The notes: generated by a model from the letters alone, not told the origin. Positions 1 to 7,454 are shown, counted from the stretch's first letter. The stretch is 13,383 nucleotides of DNA from JBBRXJ01 sp038248505 (GCA_038248505.1 JBBRXJ010000089.1:1-13383), one strand, 5' to 3'. Program-made: numbers and translations.

Positions 1-1
1 A

Positions 2-141
2 CTACCATTTTGAGGCAAGCCAATAATGTTTTTTATTACCACATTTCTTGCACGTTACTCCTTCCCGCATTCTAATTGTTTTAAAATATTCCCTGCAACT
101 TTCTTCTGTAGTGAACTTTCAGATAAAATCAGTTAATTCAT
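2..141 (-). pseudogene. IS1595/ISXO2-like transposase N-terminus, decayed
   Basis: Translating the minus strand from about 118 to 2 gives a peptide containing TTEESCREYF and then EGVTCKKCGNKKHYWL. This is the N-terminal zinc-ribbon region of IS1595-family (ISXO2-like) transposases, with the first CxxC pair visible (codons at 52-50 and 43-41); the second pair would lie further on. The copy is broken. The likely start ATG (141-139) needs one extra base after codon 2 to read MNLTDF and join the rest, a TGA interrupts at 121-119, and a TAG at 4-2 ends the frame inside the zinc ribbon. The element would extend beyond the left edge. Family assignment is by motif memory; the decay (frameshift plus two stops) is read directly. 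Confidence 0.75.
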
Positions 142-253
142 AATTGTTTTTTTTCTCAAAATTAACCCTCAGTAACGCCAAAGTATGACGGACTGGTATA
201 TTAGCGACTAATCAATAAATATATTAAATAGGCAGATTGGGATAATGCAAATT

Positions 254-339
254 GATTATGCATAATGATACACCAAAGACAAATTTCATACTAAAATACC
301 AAAGTAGGTGGCTAATTGGTATACGATTATGCATAATCG
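254..339. repeat. Repeated palindrome GATTATGCATAAT (two copies, 71 bp apart)
   Basis: GATTATGCATAAT occurs exactly at 254-266 and 325-337. The second copy is the core of a perfect 16-bp palindrome, CGATTATGCATAATCG (324-339); the first has a perfect 12-bp core (255-266). Exact repetition of a palindrome in a noncoding leader suggests a dimeric protein binding site or a small repetitive element. The function is unknown, and the AT-rich background raises the chance of coincidence. Confidence 0.5.
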
Positions 340-413
340 AAAATACAAATTTAAAAAAAATCACAAAAGTTTTAAGCGATTTGTTTTGATTATCTTATTA
401 GTACTTTGGTATT
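295..413. repeat. 12-bp inverted repeat AATACCAAAGTA / TACTTTGGTATT
   Basis: AATACCAAAGTA (295-306) is matched by its exact reverse complement at 402-413, bounding 119 bp. A shorter direct copy of the core, CCAAAGTA, lies at 178-185, and CACCAAAG at 271-278 is related. The arms could be ends of a tiny nonautonomous element or paired binding sites. No convincing target-site duplication flanks them. Confidence 0.4.
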
Positions 414-426
414 CGCTTAAAGATGT

Positions 427-457
427 ATTGTAAATTAAGGAATATTGATTATTTTTG
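427..457 (+). promoter_or_regulatory. Bacteroidetes-type promoter for tRNA-Cys
   Basis: ATTG (427-430, -33 element) is followed after 19 bp by TATTTTTG (450-457), which matches the TAnnTTTG -7 consensus of the Bacteroidetes primary sigma factor. The tRNA begins 17 bp downstream, so initiation is expected around 463-466 with a short 5' leader. Confidence 0.65.
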
Positions 458-474
458 CGCTACCACAAATAAAT

Positions 475-545
475 GGTCTCTTGGCCGAGTGGTTAGGCAG
501 CGGTCTGCAAAACCGCGTACGGCGGTTCGAATCCGCCAGAGACCT
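475..545 (+). tRNA. tRNA-Cys (anticodon GCA)
   Basis: The cloverleaf can be drawn by eye. The acceptor stem is GGTCTCT (475-481) with AGAGACC (538-544). The D arm has GCC/GGC. The anticodon stem GCGGT/ACCGC encloses loop CTGCAAA, giving anticodon GCA (Cys). The T arm is GGCGG-TTCGAAT-CCGCC. The unpaired discriminator is T545, matching the U73 identity base of tRNA-Cys. CCA is not encoded (the next bases are CTC). It stands alone, with its own promoter and a terminator directly downstream. Confidence 0.97.
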
Positions 546-550
546 CTCAG

Positions 551-584
551 AATCCCATTCATTTATATGATTGGGATTTTTTTT
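551..584 (+). terminator. Intrinsic terminator after tRNA-Cys
   Basis: AATCCCA (551-557) pairs with TGGGATT (572-578), an inner CAT/ATG extends the stem past a small internal loop, and a run of T follows through 584. The T run is on the plus strand, so it ends the tRNA transcript and not folB, whose stop codon lies at 591-593 on the other strand. Confidence 0.8.
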
Positions 585-590
585 ACAATA

Positions 591-965
591 CTAGTCTGTA
601 TTTCTTGTCATTACAACACTTACCTTTTCTACTTGGCCTCCTAAAGGGGGATTCAATTTAGAGAGTTTTAATGTAGCTGATTGCATTTGATGTCCAAATC
701 GAGCGGCAAGTGTATCTAAGATTCGTGCTGCTAAATGTTCCAGTAAATGTGATGGTTTACGCATCTCTAATTTAACTATCTCATATGCGGTCTGATAATC
801 CAATGCATCAAGTAAATCGTCACTTTTTGATGCCTTTTCAAGATCGCATTCCATTTCAAGACTAAGCAAGAAACGGTTCCCGGTCAGCTGTTCTTCGGCG
901 TAATGCCCATGAAAAGCATAAAACGACATATCCTCAATAATGATTTTACCTTTACTTGCGCTCAT
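591..965 (-). CDS. folB: Dihydroneopterin aldolase
   Basis: Encodes a 124-residue cytosolic protein of normal FolB length. FolB converts 7,8-dihydroneopterin to 6-hydroxymethyl-7,8-dihydropterin and glycolaldehyde in folate synthesis, acting as a ring-shaped homo-oligomer of tunnelling-fold subunits. Visible family features are FYAFHG followed by EEQ (15-26, with Glu24/25 in the substrate-binding region), the SDDLLDALDY segment with Tyr57, LLEHLA with the pterin-anchoring Glu76, and SKLNPP with the catalytic Lys103. The start is the only ATG that keeps the first beta strand. No strong Shine-Dalgarno sequence is seen, which is usual for the phylum. It is divergent from glnS across 200 bp, and its stop lies beside the tRNA-Cys terminator. 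Confidence 0.93.
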   Translation of the reverse strand: MSASKGKIIIEDMSFYAFHGHYAEEQLTGNRFLLSLEMECDLEKASKSDDLLDALDYQTAYEIVKLEMRKPSHLLEHLAARILDTLAARFGHQMQSATLKLSKLNPPLGGQVEKVSVVMTRNTD

Positions 966-1112
966 TTAATTCTATTTAGGGTTTCATTAAAATTTAGCTT
1001 CTGTGAAATTAAAACTTATCTTTTTATTCCTAGCTAACTGAACAATAGATTTTCAGGCTTTCACCCCCTAAAATTAGTAAAGCTTTTAATAACATTTTTA
1101 AACAAAACATAG

Positions 1113-1120
1113 TACTTTTG
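1113..1120 (+). promoter_or_regulatory. Putative -7 element of the glnS promoter
   Basis: TACTTTTG fits TAnnTTTG and lies 45 bp before the glnS ATG, giving a plausible leader of about 40 nt. No clear TTG/TTTG -33 element is seen at 17-23 bp upstream, so the assignment rests on the -7 motif alone. Confidence 0.4.
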
Positions 1121-1165
1121 AAGTATCGTTAAAAGAATTCTTTTTTTATTTACATTGAATTATAT

Positions 1166-2875
1166 ATGAGCACCTTATCATCAGAAAAAGACACAAACGC
1201 TGCAGCCGATAACTACCGCAATTTTATTGAGGAAATCATAGAACAAGAAATTGCAGATGGCAAGAATGAGAAACGCGTACTTACGCGATTCCCTCCTGAA
1301 CCTAATGGCTACCTGCATATTGGTCATGCAAAATCCATTTGTTTAAATTTTGGTTTGGCTAAAAAGTACAAGGGTTTATGCAATTTACGCTTTGATGATA
1401 CCAACCCGACCAAAGAAGATGTAGAATATGTTGACTCCATTATGGAAGATGTGAAATGGTTGGGGTTTGAATGGAATGAAGAGCCACGATATGCATCTGA
1501 TTATTTCGAGCAGATATACCAATGGTCTGAAATGCTAATAAACAAAGGACTTGCCTATGTTTGCGAAATGACTGCCGAAGAAATAAGCGCTAGTCGTGGT
1601 ACACCAACAATTCCGGGTAAAGCAAGCCCATGGCGTAACCGACCTAGTGCTGAAAGCCTGGATTTATTTCATCGTATGCGTGCTGGGGAATTCCCCGACG
1701 GAAAATATTTACTGCGCGCTAAAATTGATATGGGTTCACCCAATATGCATATGCGAGATCCTGCTTTATATCGTATTCGTCATGCACATCATCACCGTAC
1801 TGGTAATAAATGGTGTATCTACCCAATGTATGATTGGGCACACGGGCAATCAGATTATATTGAAGGGATAACCCACTCTATTTGCACACTCGAATTTGAA
1901 GTACATCGTACCTTATACGATTGGTTCCTTGATCAGATTGTAGAAGGAAATTACAGACCACGGCAGATTGAATTTGCACGACTTAATCTTACCTATACGT
2001 TAATGAGTAAGCGCTTATTGCAAGATTTGGTACAATGTCAAATCGTTGACGGATGGAACGATCCACGTATGCCAACCATATCAGGATTGCGACGCAGAGG
2101 TTACACCCCTGAATCTATTCGCAATTTTGCCGAACGTGTTGGCGTAGCAAAACGCGAGAATGTTATTAATGTAGCACTACTTGAATTCTGCCTCCGCGAA
2201 GATTTAAATAAAAAAGCTCCACGCGTTATGGCTGTACTTGATCCTCTAAAATTGGTTATCACTAACTATCCCGAAGGAAAAACGGAGTATATGATAGCCG
2301 AAAATAATCAGGACGACGAACATGCTGGAACACGTGAAATGCCTTTCTCACGAGAGATTTATATTGAACGTGATGATTTTATGGAAAATCCTTCCAAGAA
2401 ATTTTTCCGTTTGTGCCCAGGTGGCGAGGTACGCCTAAAAAATGCATATATAATTAAATGTGAAGAAGTAATAAAAGATGCTGCTGGAAATATTAGTGAA
2501 GTACACTGCAGCTATGATGTTAACACACGAAGTGGATCCGAAAATAGTAATAAGAAAGTAAAAGGCACTTTGCACTGGGTTAGTATTCCACAAGCTCTAA
2601 GCATGGAGGTTCGATTGTATGATCGTTTGTTTATGGATGAAGATCCTGCCGATGTTGAAGAAGGCAAAACATACCTTGACAATCTTAATCCAAATTCAAT
2701 ACGAATAATTAATGCATTTATTGAACCATCAGTAAAAAACGCTAAAGCTGGTGATATATTTCAATTTCAACGCTTAGGGTATTTCTGCGTTGATAGTAAA
2801 TATAGCAAAGAAGGAAAGCCGGTATTTAACCGTACTGTAACATTAAAGGATCATTGGACAAAAAAGAATGAATAA
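1166..2875 (+). CDS. glnS: Glutamine--tRNA ligase (GlnRS)
   Basis: Encodes 569 residues, close to the usual bacterial GlnRS length. The enzyme charges tRNA-Gln with glutamine using ATP, in the cytosol. The class I signatures are present: PPEPNGYLHIGH with HIGH at 51-54, and the KMSKS-equivalent MSKR at 280-283 within LNLTYTLMSKRLL. GlnRS-specific stretches include YPMYDWAHG (219-227), CTLEFE with Cys240 near the glutamine/tRNA-specificity loop, and DPRMPTISGLRRRGY. The C-terminal anticodon-binding beta-barrel region follows and looks complete. A GlnRS implies direct glutaminylation, although GatCAB could coexist elsewhere. The gene is monocistronic: divergent from folB, and closed by a hairpin before the convergent atpC. 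Confidence 0.97.
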   Translation: MSTLSSEKDTNAAADNYRNFIEEIIEQEIADGKNEKRVLTRFPPEPNGYLHIGHAKSICLNFGLAKKYKGLCNLRFDDTNPTKEDVEYVDSIMEDVKWLGFEWNEEPRYASDYFEQIYQWSEMLINKGLAYVCEMTAEEISASRGTPTIPGKASPWRNRPSAESLDLFHRMRAGEFPDGKYLLRAKIDMGSPNMHMRDPALYRIRHAHHHRTGNKWCIYPMYDWAHGQSDYIEGITHSICTLEFEVHRTLYDWFLDQIVEGNYRPRQIEFARLNLTYTLMSKRLLQDLVQCQIVDGWNDPRMPTISGLRRRGYTPESIRNFAERVGVAKRENVINVALLEFCLREDLNKKAPRVMAVLDPLKLVITNYPEGKTEYMIAENNQDDEHAGTREMPFSREIYIERDDFMENPSKKFFRLCPGGEVRLKNAYIIKCEEVIKDAAGNISEVHCSYDVNTRSGSENSNKKVKGTLHWVSIPQALSMEVRLYDRLFMDEDPADVEEGKTYLDNLNPNSIRIINAFIEPSVKNAKAGDIFQFQRLGYFCVDSKYSKEGKPVFNRTVTLKDHWTKKNE

Positions 2876-2913
2876 AACTCAAAACAAAAAAATTTGAGAT
2901 TTAAATACAAAAC

Positions 2914-2944
2914 AAAAAAGCCCTCATAACGAGAGCTTTTTTTT
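2914..2944. terminator. Bidirectional terminator between glnS and atpC
   Basis: AAAAAAGC (2914-2921) and CTC (2923-2925) pair with GAG (2931-2933) and GCTTTTTT (2935-2942) across one C/A mismatch and a five-base loop. The A run on the left and T run on the right make it work for both converging transcripts. Confidence 0.8.
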
Positions 2945-2960
2945 GTTTAATACTTTAAAA

Positions 2961-3218
2961 CTATGCTTTTGCTGGCTCTATTGATTCAGCTAAAAGAATA
3001 ATACTATTATCTTTTACTTCAATAAGACCACCCGATAAATGAAAGTATTTTATTTCTTTCTCAGTGGTAATAATTTTTATTTTCCCTTCCTCAAGTGTAG
3101 AAATAATTGGTGCATGGTTATTTAATATTTCAAAAAAACCATTACTTCCAGGCACCTTTATCAGGCTTATTTCACCAGAATATATCTTTCGATCGGGAGT
3201 TATAATCTCAATATGCAT
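2961..3218 (-). CDS. atpC: F1 ATP synthase epsilon subunit, short form
   Basis: Encodes 85 residues forming only the N-terminal beta-sandwich of the epsilon subunit, which sits on the central stalk and binds gamma and the c-ring. Recognisable segments are EIITPDRKIYSGEI, the GFFEILNNHAPIISTL core and the HLSGGLIEVKDN strand. The family is usually 130-140 residues in Proteobacteria; the C-terminal two-helix inhibitory domain is absent here. The frame ends cleanly with no leftover coding sequence before the terminator, so this is a short form, as known from other Bacteroidetes, rather than a truncation. It begins 15 bp after atpD and must be co-transcribed with it. Confidence 0.93.
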   Translation of the reverse strand: MHIEIITPDRKIYSGEISLIKVPGSNGFFEILNNHAPIISTLEEGKIKIITTEKEIKYFHLSGGLIEVKDNSIILLAESIEPAKA

Positions 3219-3233
3219 ATTGCGTTAGCTTTC

Positions 3234-4751
3234 TTAGTTTTTTGATTCAGCAAGTATCTTTTCGCCTTTTGCAATTGCATCTTCAATGGTACCAACCATC
3301 ATAAATGCTGCTTCAGGATATTTATCAACCTGACCATCAAGAATCATATTGAAACCTTTTATGGTATCCTCCAAATTAACAAAAACACCAGCAAGACTGG
3401 TAAATTGCTCTGCAACGTGAAATGGCTGTGAAAGAAAACGTTGTACGCGTCTTGCTCTATGCACCACCAATTTATCCTCCTCTGAAAGCTCATCCATACC
3501 AAGAATGGCAATAATATCCATTAATTCCTTGTAACGTTGAAGTATCATTTTTACACGTTGAGCGGTTTCATAATGTTCAACCCCAACAATATCTGCACTA
3601 AGAATACGCGAAGAGGATTCAAGCGGATTAACAGCAGGATATATACCTAATTCAGATATTTTACGGTCAAGAACAGTAGTTGCATCAAGATGTGAGAAGG
3701 TAGTTGCAGGTGCAGGATCGGTTAAGTCATCTGCAGGAACATAGATAGCTTGAACAGATGTTATTGAACCTCTATTGGTTGAGGTGATACGTTCTTGCAT
3801 CATACCCATTTCAGTAGCTAAAGTAGGTTGATAACCCACAGCAGCTGGCATACGACCTAGCAATGCCGAAACCTCGGAACCTGCTTGGGTAAAGCGGAAA
3901 ATATTATCCACAAAAAATAAAATATCACGACCACCTGAATCTTTATCACCATCGCGGAAAGACTCAGCAACAGTAAGACCTGATAATGCTACCGCAGCAC
4001 GAGCTCCAGGAGGTTCATTCATTTGCCCAAACACCAATGTAGCTTGTGATTTCTTTAGCTCTTCTTTATCTATTTTGGATAAATCCCAGCCTCCAGCTTC
4101 CATTGATTTCTTAAATTCTTCACCATATCTAATAACGCCTGACTCAATCATTTCTCGGAGTAAGTCGTTACCTTCTCTCGTACGTTCACCAACTCCAGCA
4201 AATACAGAAAGACCTGAGTATTTTTTAGCTATATTATTAATCAACTCCATAATAACTACCGTTTTTCCAACGCCAGCTCCTCCAAAGAGACCAATCTTAC
4301 CTCCTTTAGCATAAGGCTCAAGCAAATCAATAACCTTAATACCCGTAAACAAAACTTCTGATTCTGTTTTTAAATCCTGAAACAAGGGAGGGTTGTTATG
4401 AATAGGATATCCACCTGTTTTGTCAAGCGGTTTTTTTCCATCAATACCATCAATAGGGTTACCTATAACATTGAGCAAACGTCCTTTTACCTGCTCACCA
4501 ATAGGCATAAGAATTGGCTTACCAGTTGAAACTACTTCCATGCCACGCGATAAACCATCTGTTGAATCAAGAGCAATGGCTCTTACAGAGTTCTCACCAA
4601 TATGTTGCTGACACTCAACTATCAGAATTTCACCATCTGAGCGTTTCACCTCCATTGCATCATGAATATTAGGCAGCTCGCCACCCTTTTCAAAACTAAT
4701 GTCTACAACTGGACCAATGATCTGTATAATTTCGCCTTTTACCTGTGCCAT
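3234..4751 (-). CDS. atpD: F1 ATP synthase beta subunit (catalytic)
   Basis: Encodes 505 residues; the beta subunit makes ATP at the F1 catalytic sites on the cytoplasmic side of the inner membrane. Walker A is GGAGVGKT (157-164, Lys163). GERTREG (188-194) carries the catalytic Glu189. LFFVDNIFRF (278-287) is Walker B. DELSEED (420-426) is the gamma-contact lever. The chain is longer than the roughly 460-residue E. coli form. Between GERTREGND and GQMNEPPG it has about 27 extra residues, and a smaller insertion lies around DGDKDSGG (267-274). The long insertion is, as far as I recall, shared by Bacteroidetes beta subunits. No atpA, atpG or other F1Fo genes follow, so the atp genes are split, as in related genomes. 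Confidence 0.97.
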   Translation of the reverse strand: MAQVKGEIIQIIGPVVDISFEKGGELPNIHDAMEVKRSDGEILIVECQQHIGENSVRAIALDSTDGLSRGMEVVSTGKPILMPIGEQVKGRLLNVIGNPIDGIDGKKPLDKTGGYPIHNNPPLFQDLKTESEVLFTGIKVIDLLEPYAKGGKIGLFGGAGVGKTVVIMELINNIAKKYSGLSVFAGVGERTREGNDLLREMIESGVIRYGEEFKKSMEAGGWDLSKIDKEELKKSQATLVFGQMNEPPGARAAVALSGLTVAESFRDGDKDSGGRDILFFVDNIFRFTQAGSEVSALLGRMPAAVGYQPTLATEMGMMQERITSTNRGSITSVQAIYVPADDLTDPAPATTFSHLDATTVLDRKISELGIYPAVNPLESSSRILSADIVGVEHYETAQRVKMILQRYKELMDIIAILGMDELSEEDKLVVHRARRVQRFLSQPFHVAEQFTSLAGVFVNLEDTIKGFNMILDGQVDKYPEAAFMMVGTIEDAIAKGEKILAESKN

Positions 4752-4782
4752 AAATGTATTTTCTTATGATTTAGTATAGCAA

Positions 4783-4790
4783 CAAAATTA
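4783..4790 (-). promoter_or_regulatory. Putative -7 element of the atpDC promoter
   Basis: On the minus strand this reads TAATTTTG, a match to TAnnTTTG, 32 bp before the atpD ATG. A proper -33 TTG at 17-23 bp spacing is not apparent. Confidence 0.4.
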
Positions 4791-4979
4791 GCATTTTTTT
4801 TATTGAATGGTCACGTTTTGCCCCCAAAGTTTAAAAGCGATTCGGATGCAAAGTTTGCTAATTGATAATCATTAGAATACACCCTCTAATCCTACTATTT
4901 TAAGATGATTATTTTTTTATTTACTATGCTTATTTTAAGACGAAAGCTATTACATTTGAGGTCTAATAATCATACGTAT

Positions 4980-6566
4980 ATGTTCAAAAAGCCTTCATTA
5001 TTAATTCTCTCCACAGGAGTTCTTATGGCACTAGGTTTTATCCCTGGGTTTACTGGTATTTTCTCTCTTATTGCTCTTGTTCCTATTCTATTATTTGAAG
5101 ACAAGGCTTTTAAAGAAAATTATAAAAGCCGTTACGTTTTTGTAGCTGCCTGGCTCTCATTTATAATATGGAATACCATAAGTGCTTGGTGGATTTGGAA
5201 TGCCACACCAGGAGGTGCCATTGGCACAATTATTGCCAATTCAGGTCTATATGCAGTTATGTTTTGGCTATTTCATATAAGCTCAAAAAGATTTGGCCGA
5301 AATTGGGGCTATTTTAGTCTTTTTGCCTTTTGGATTGGCTTTGAACAATTCTATTTTAATGCTGAAATGAACTGGCCTTGGTTAAATTTAGGGCATTCAT
5401 TTATGAATGACACAAAACTTATTCAATGGTATGAATATACTGGTATTTTGGGTGGCACATTATGGATTTTAGCATGCAACTTACTTATTTTACTATTTAT
5501 TAAAAATTATTACTTGCTGAGAAAATTAAATACAAAATTCCTCGCCTCCATTATTGCTATTATCATACTACCTATATTAATATCATTCATTCTCTTCTAC
5601 TCCTATACTGAAAAAGGAAAAGAATATGAAGTGGTAGTTATACAACCCAACATTGATCCATATAATGAAAAATTTGACTCAATGACTTCTGATGATCAAT
5701 TATCTATTATGCTAAATATAGCTGATTCATTAGGTACAGCAAACACTAAACTATTTCTTGCTCCTGAAACATCCATCGGTAATAATATGTGGATTGGCGC
5801 ATTAAACTTTCATCCTTCCATTATAAGAATGCGTGAGTTGATCAAAAAATTCCCCTCAGCTTCCTATATAACAGGATTAGATTTACATCAGATGTACCAC
5901 CATTCATCAGAGATAACACCAACTGCTCGACGGATAGACGATGAACATTGGTACGATAGCTACAATTCAGCAGCACAAATTGACACATCACTCAACATAT
6001 CGGTTTATCATAAATCAAAATTAGTAGTAGGGGTTGAAATGATGCCTTACCCGCAATACATGAAAATACTTGATCGCTTGTCAATAGATTTAGGAGGAAT
6101 TACGGGCAGCAGAGGCACACAAAAAAACCGCTCCGTTTTTGTTAGTCCCGCAGGTTTAAAACTTGCGCCTGTTATATGCTACGAATCGGTTTTTGGCGAA
6201 TTTGTTAGCGGCTATATTAAAAATGGTGCTGAAGTAATTTGCGTATTAACGAATGATGGCTGGTGGGGCAATACTTTTGGTTACAAACAACACATGCGTT
6301 TCTCCTGTTTACGCGCAATTGAAACGCGTCGCTCAGTTGTTCGCTCTGCCAATACAGGTATATCAGGCTTTATCAATCAGCGAGGTGAAATTGTAAAACA
6401 ACTTGTTTGGTGGCAAAGAGGTGGTTTAAGAGAAAAAATAAAGGCAAACTCCGAGATCACTTTATATTGCCGCTTTGGAGATTTTATAGGTATACCATTT
6501 AAATATGCTGCCTTTGTATTCATTGCCTTTCTTTTTTTTAAATATTTTAAAAAGAAAAAAGCTTAA
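4980..6566 (+). CDS. lnt: Apolipoprotein N-acyltransferase
   Basis: Inner-membrane enzyme that adds the third acyl chain to the N-terminal cysteine of lipoproteins, the last step of lipoprotein maturation. Several hydrophobic helices fill the first 200 residues, followed by a periplasmic CN-hydrolase domain and a final membrane helix. The catalytic triad, numbered from the ATG at 4905, is Glu288 (LAPETS), Lys370 (YHKSKL) and Cys425 (VICYES); TNDGWWG follows at 449-455. The usual LVPFGE is LVVGVE here. The frame is open back to 4905 (553 residues). I prefer the ATG at 4980 (528 residues) because family members start just before the first helix (KPSLLILSTGVL) and the extra N-terminus is not conserved in type. 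Divergent from atpD; a lipoprotein gene follows. Confidence 0.93.
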   Translation: MFKKPSLLILSTGVLMALGFIPGFTGIFSLIALVPILLFEDKAFKENYKSRYVFVAAWLSFIIWNTISAWWIWNATPGGAIGTIIANSGLYAVMFWLFHISSKRFGRNWGYFSLFAFWIGFEQFYFNAEMNWPWLNLGHSFMNDTKLIQWYEYTGILGGTLWILACNLLILLFIKNYYLLRKLNTKFLASIIAIIILPILISFILFYSYTEKGKEYEVVVIQPNIDPYNEKFDSMTSDDQLSIMLNIADSLGTANTKLFLAPETSIGNNMWIGALNFHPSIIRMRELIKKFPSASYITGLDLHQMYHHSSEITPTARRIDDEHWYDSYNSAAQIDTSLNISVYHKSKLVVGVEMMPYPQYMKILDRLSIDLGGITGSRGTQKNRSVFVSPAGLKLAPVICYESVFGEFVSGYIKNGAEVICVLTNDGWWGNTFGYKQHMRFSCLRAIETRRSVVRSANTGISGFINQRGEIVKQLVWWQRGGLREKIKANSEITLYCRFGDFIGIPFKYAAFVFIAFLFFKYFKKKKA

Positions 6567-6583
6567 GAAATTGAATGCTTTTT
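6556..6583 (+). terminator. Weak terminator-like hairpin at the lnt 3' end
   Basis: AAAAAGC (6556-6562) pairs with GCTTTTT (6577-6583) around a 14-base loop, overlapping the lnt stop. The stem has only two G-C pairs, so termination may be partial and some read-through into the lipoprotein gene is possible. Confidence 0.35.
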
Positions 6584-6725
6584 ATTACGCTCTTTATTTA
6601 AGTTCACAATAAAAACCTAATAAACAATTTATAAGCTAATCTCACAAAAAATATCGTCTGTAATATAGGGTAATCCTAAACGTTAAATGAAAAAAATGTA
6701 TCTTTATAAAAAAACAGCAAACACT

Positions 6726-7454
6726 ATGAAAAACAGCAAAGTTTTATTTCTCTTCTTAGTTATTGGAAACCTTGGATTCAGCTCATGCGAAAGATGGAAG
6801 TGTGTAAAAGGAGATAACCATCTTGTTCAGGAATCACGAAGTGCATCTGGTTTTTCAGGAATAATTTCAGAAGGAGACTTTGCCGTATATATTATACAAG
6901 ACACACTTGGATATAGCGTTACACTTGATGGAGATCAGAATGCACTTTCTTATATCTCAACAGAAGTAGACGGTTCAAATAATTTAGTAATTAAAAAGAA
7001 CACACGTAAGTGTATTCGCACCGATAAGCCAATTCAAGTTTACATTAACGTTCCCGATCTCAGCAGTGTAGAGCTTTCGGGTAGCGGGCTACTACAAATC
7101 GATCGCTTAAATACATCAAGGTTACGTGCTATATTATCGGGTTCAGGAACCTTAAATCTCTTTAATGTAGATTGCGACTATATTTACGGCGAACTCTTGG
7201 GCTCGGGATTAATAGAAATGCAGGGCTATACGACACAAAGCGATTTAATAGTTAGCGGTTCAGGAAATATTAGAGCCTACGATTTAGAGCAAAGTGGATG
7301 CTATGCAACCATTTCAGGCTCTGGCCAAATTATAGTGTGGGCTTGGAATTTACTTGATGCACTGATATCAGGTTCAGGTACTATTTCATATCGCACTCGT
7401 CCTATTGAGTTAAAACATAAGGTTACAGGCACCGGTGAAGTAAAACCGTTTTAG
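6726..7454 (+). CDS. DUF2807 (GIN head domain) lipoprotein
   Basis: Predicted exported lipoprotein of 242 residues from the ATG at 6726. The signal MKNSKVLFLFLVIGNLGFSSC ends in a lipobox with Cys21 as the acylated residue. An upstream in-frame ATG at 6687 would put charged residues before the signal and is less likely. The body matches the DUF2807 'head GIN domain' family: FSGIISEGDFAVYI near the start, then glycine-serine turns (SGSG, LGSG, TGTG) seven times at 18-20-residue intervals, as expected for a beta-helix-like stack. Family function is unknown; members are often called putative adhesins. It follows lnt on the same strand after 159 bp. No strong promoter motif was found in that gap, so co-transcription is possible but not shown. 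Confidence 0.85.
   Translation: MKNSKVLFLFLVIGNLGFSSCERWKCVKGDNHLVQESRSASGFSGIISEGDFAVYIIQDTLGYSVTLDGDQNALSYISTEVDGSNNLVIKKNTRKCIRTDKPIQVYINVPDLSSVELSGSGLLQIDRLNTSRLRAILSGSGTLNLFNVDCDYIYGELLGSGLIEMQGYTTQSDLIVSGSGNIRAYDLEQSGCYATISGSGQIIVWAWNLLDALISGSGTISYRTRPIELKHKVTGTGEVKPF

Larger units (their letters stand above)
142..426. other. Gene-free stretch with palindromes, between transposase relic and tRNA-Cys
   Basis: No credible coding frame is seen on either strand. The stretch is AT-rich and holds two copies of a palindromic 13-mer (254-266, 325-337) and several CCAAAGTA/TACTTTGG motifs, described separately. A TAnnTTTG-type motif on the minus strand (TAATTTTG, 164-157) sits just upstream of the relic transposase start and may be its old promoter; no good -33 element was found at the expected spacing. 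Confidence 0.5.

Noticed and set aside
295..413. 119-bp nonautonomous transposon (MITE) bounded by the 12-bp inverted repeat
   Set aside because: No target-site duplication is visible on the flanks and the arms also occur singly nearby, so only the repeat is reported and not a mobile element.
475..545. tRNA-Cys as an integration site for a genomic island
   Set aside because: No second copy of the tRNA 3' end and no integrase is seen. The transposase relic nearby is of the DDE type, not a tyrosine recombinase.
423..644. Open frame of 73 codons spanning the tRNA-Cys gene
   Set aside because: It is the translation of the tRNA and its terminator and runs into folB antisense, so it is not a protein gene.
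3209..3222. 14-bp palindrome CAATATGCATATTG at the atpC start
   Set aside because: It overlaps the start codon and first codons inside the atpDC transcript. It is short, AT-rich and unrepeated, so it is most simply a coincidence.
4860..4878. Fur-box-like sequence (TGATAATCATTA core) between atpD and lnt
   Set aside because: Only about 13 of 19 positions fit the classical consensus in very AT-rich DNA, and neither flanking gene is iron-related. A similar GATAATGATTATT near 12899 is rejected for the same reason.
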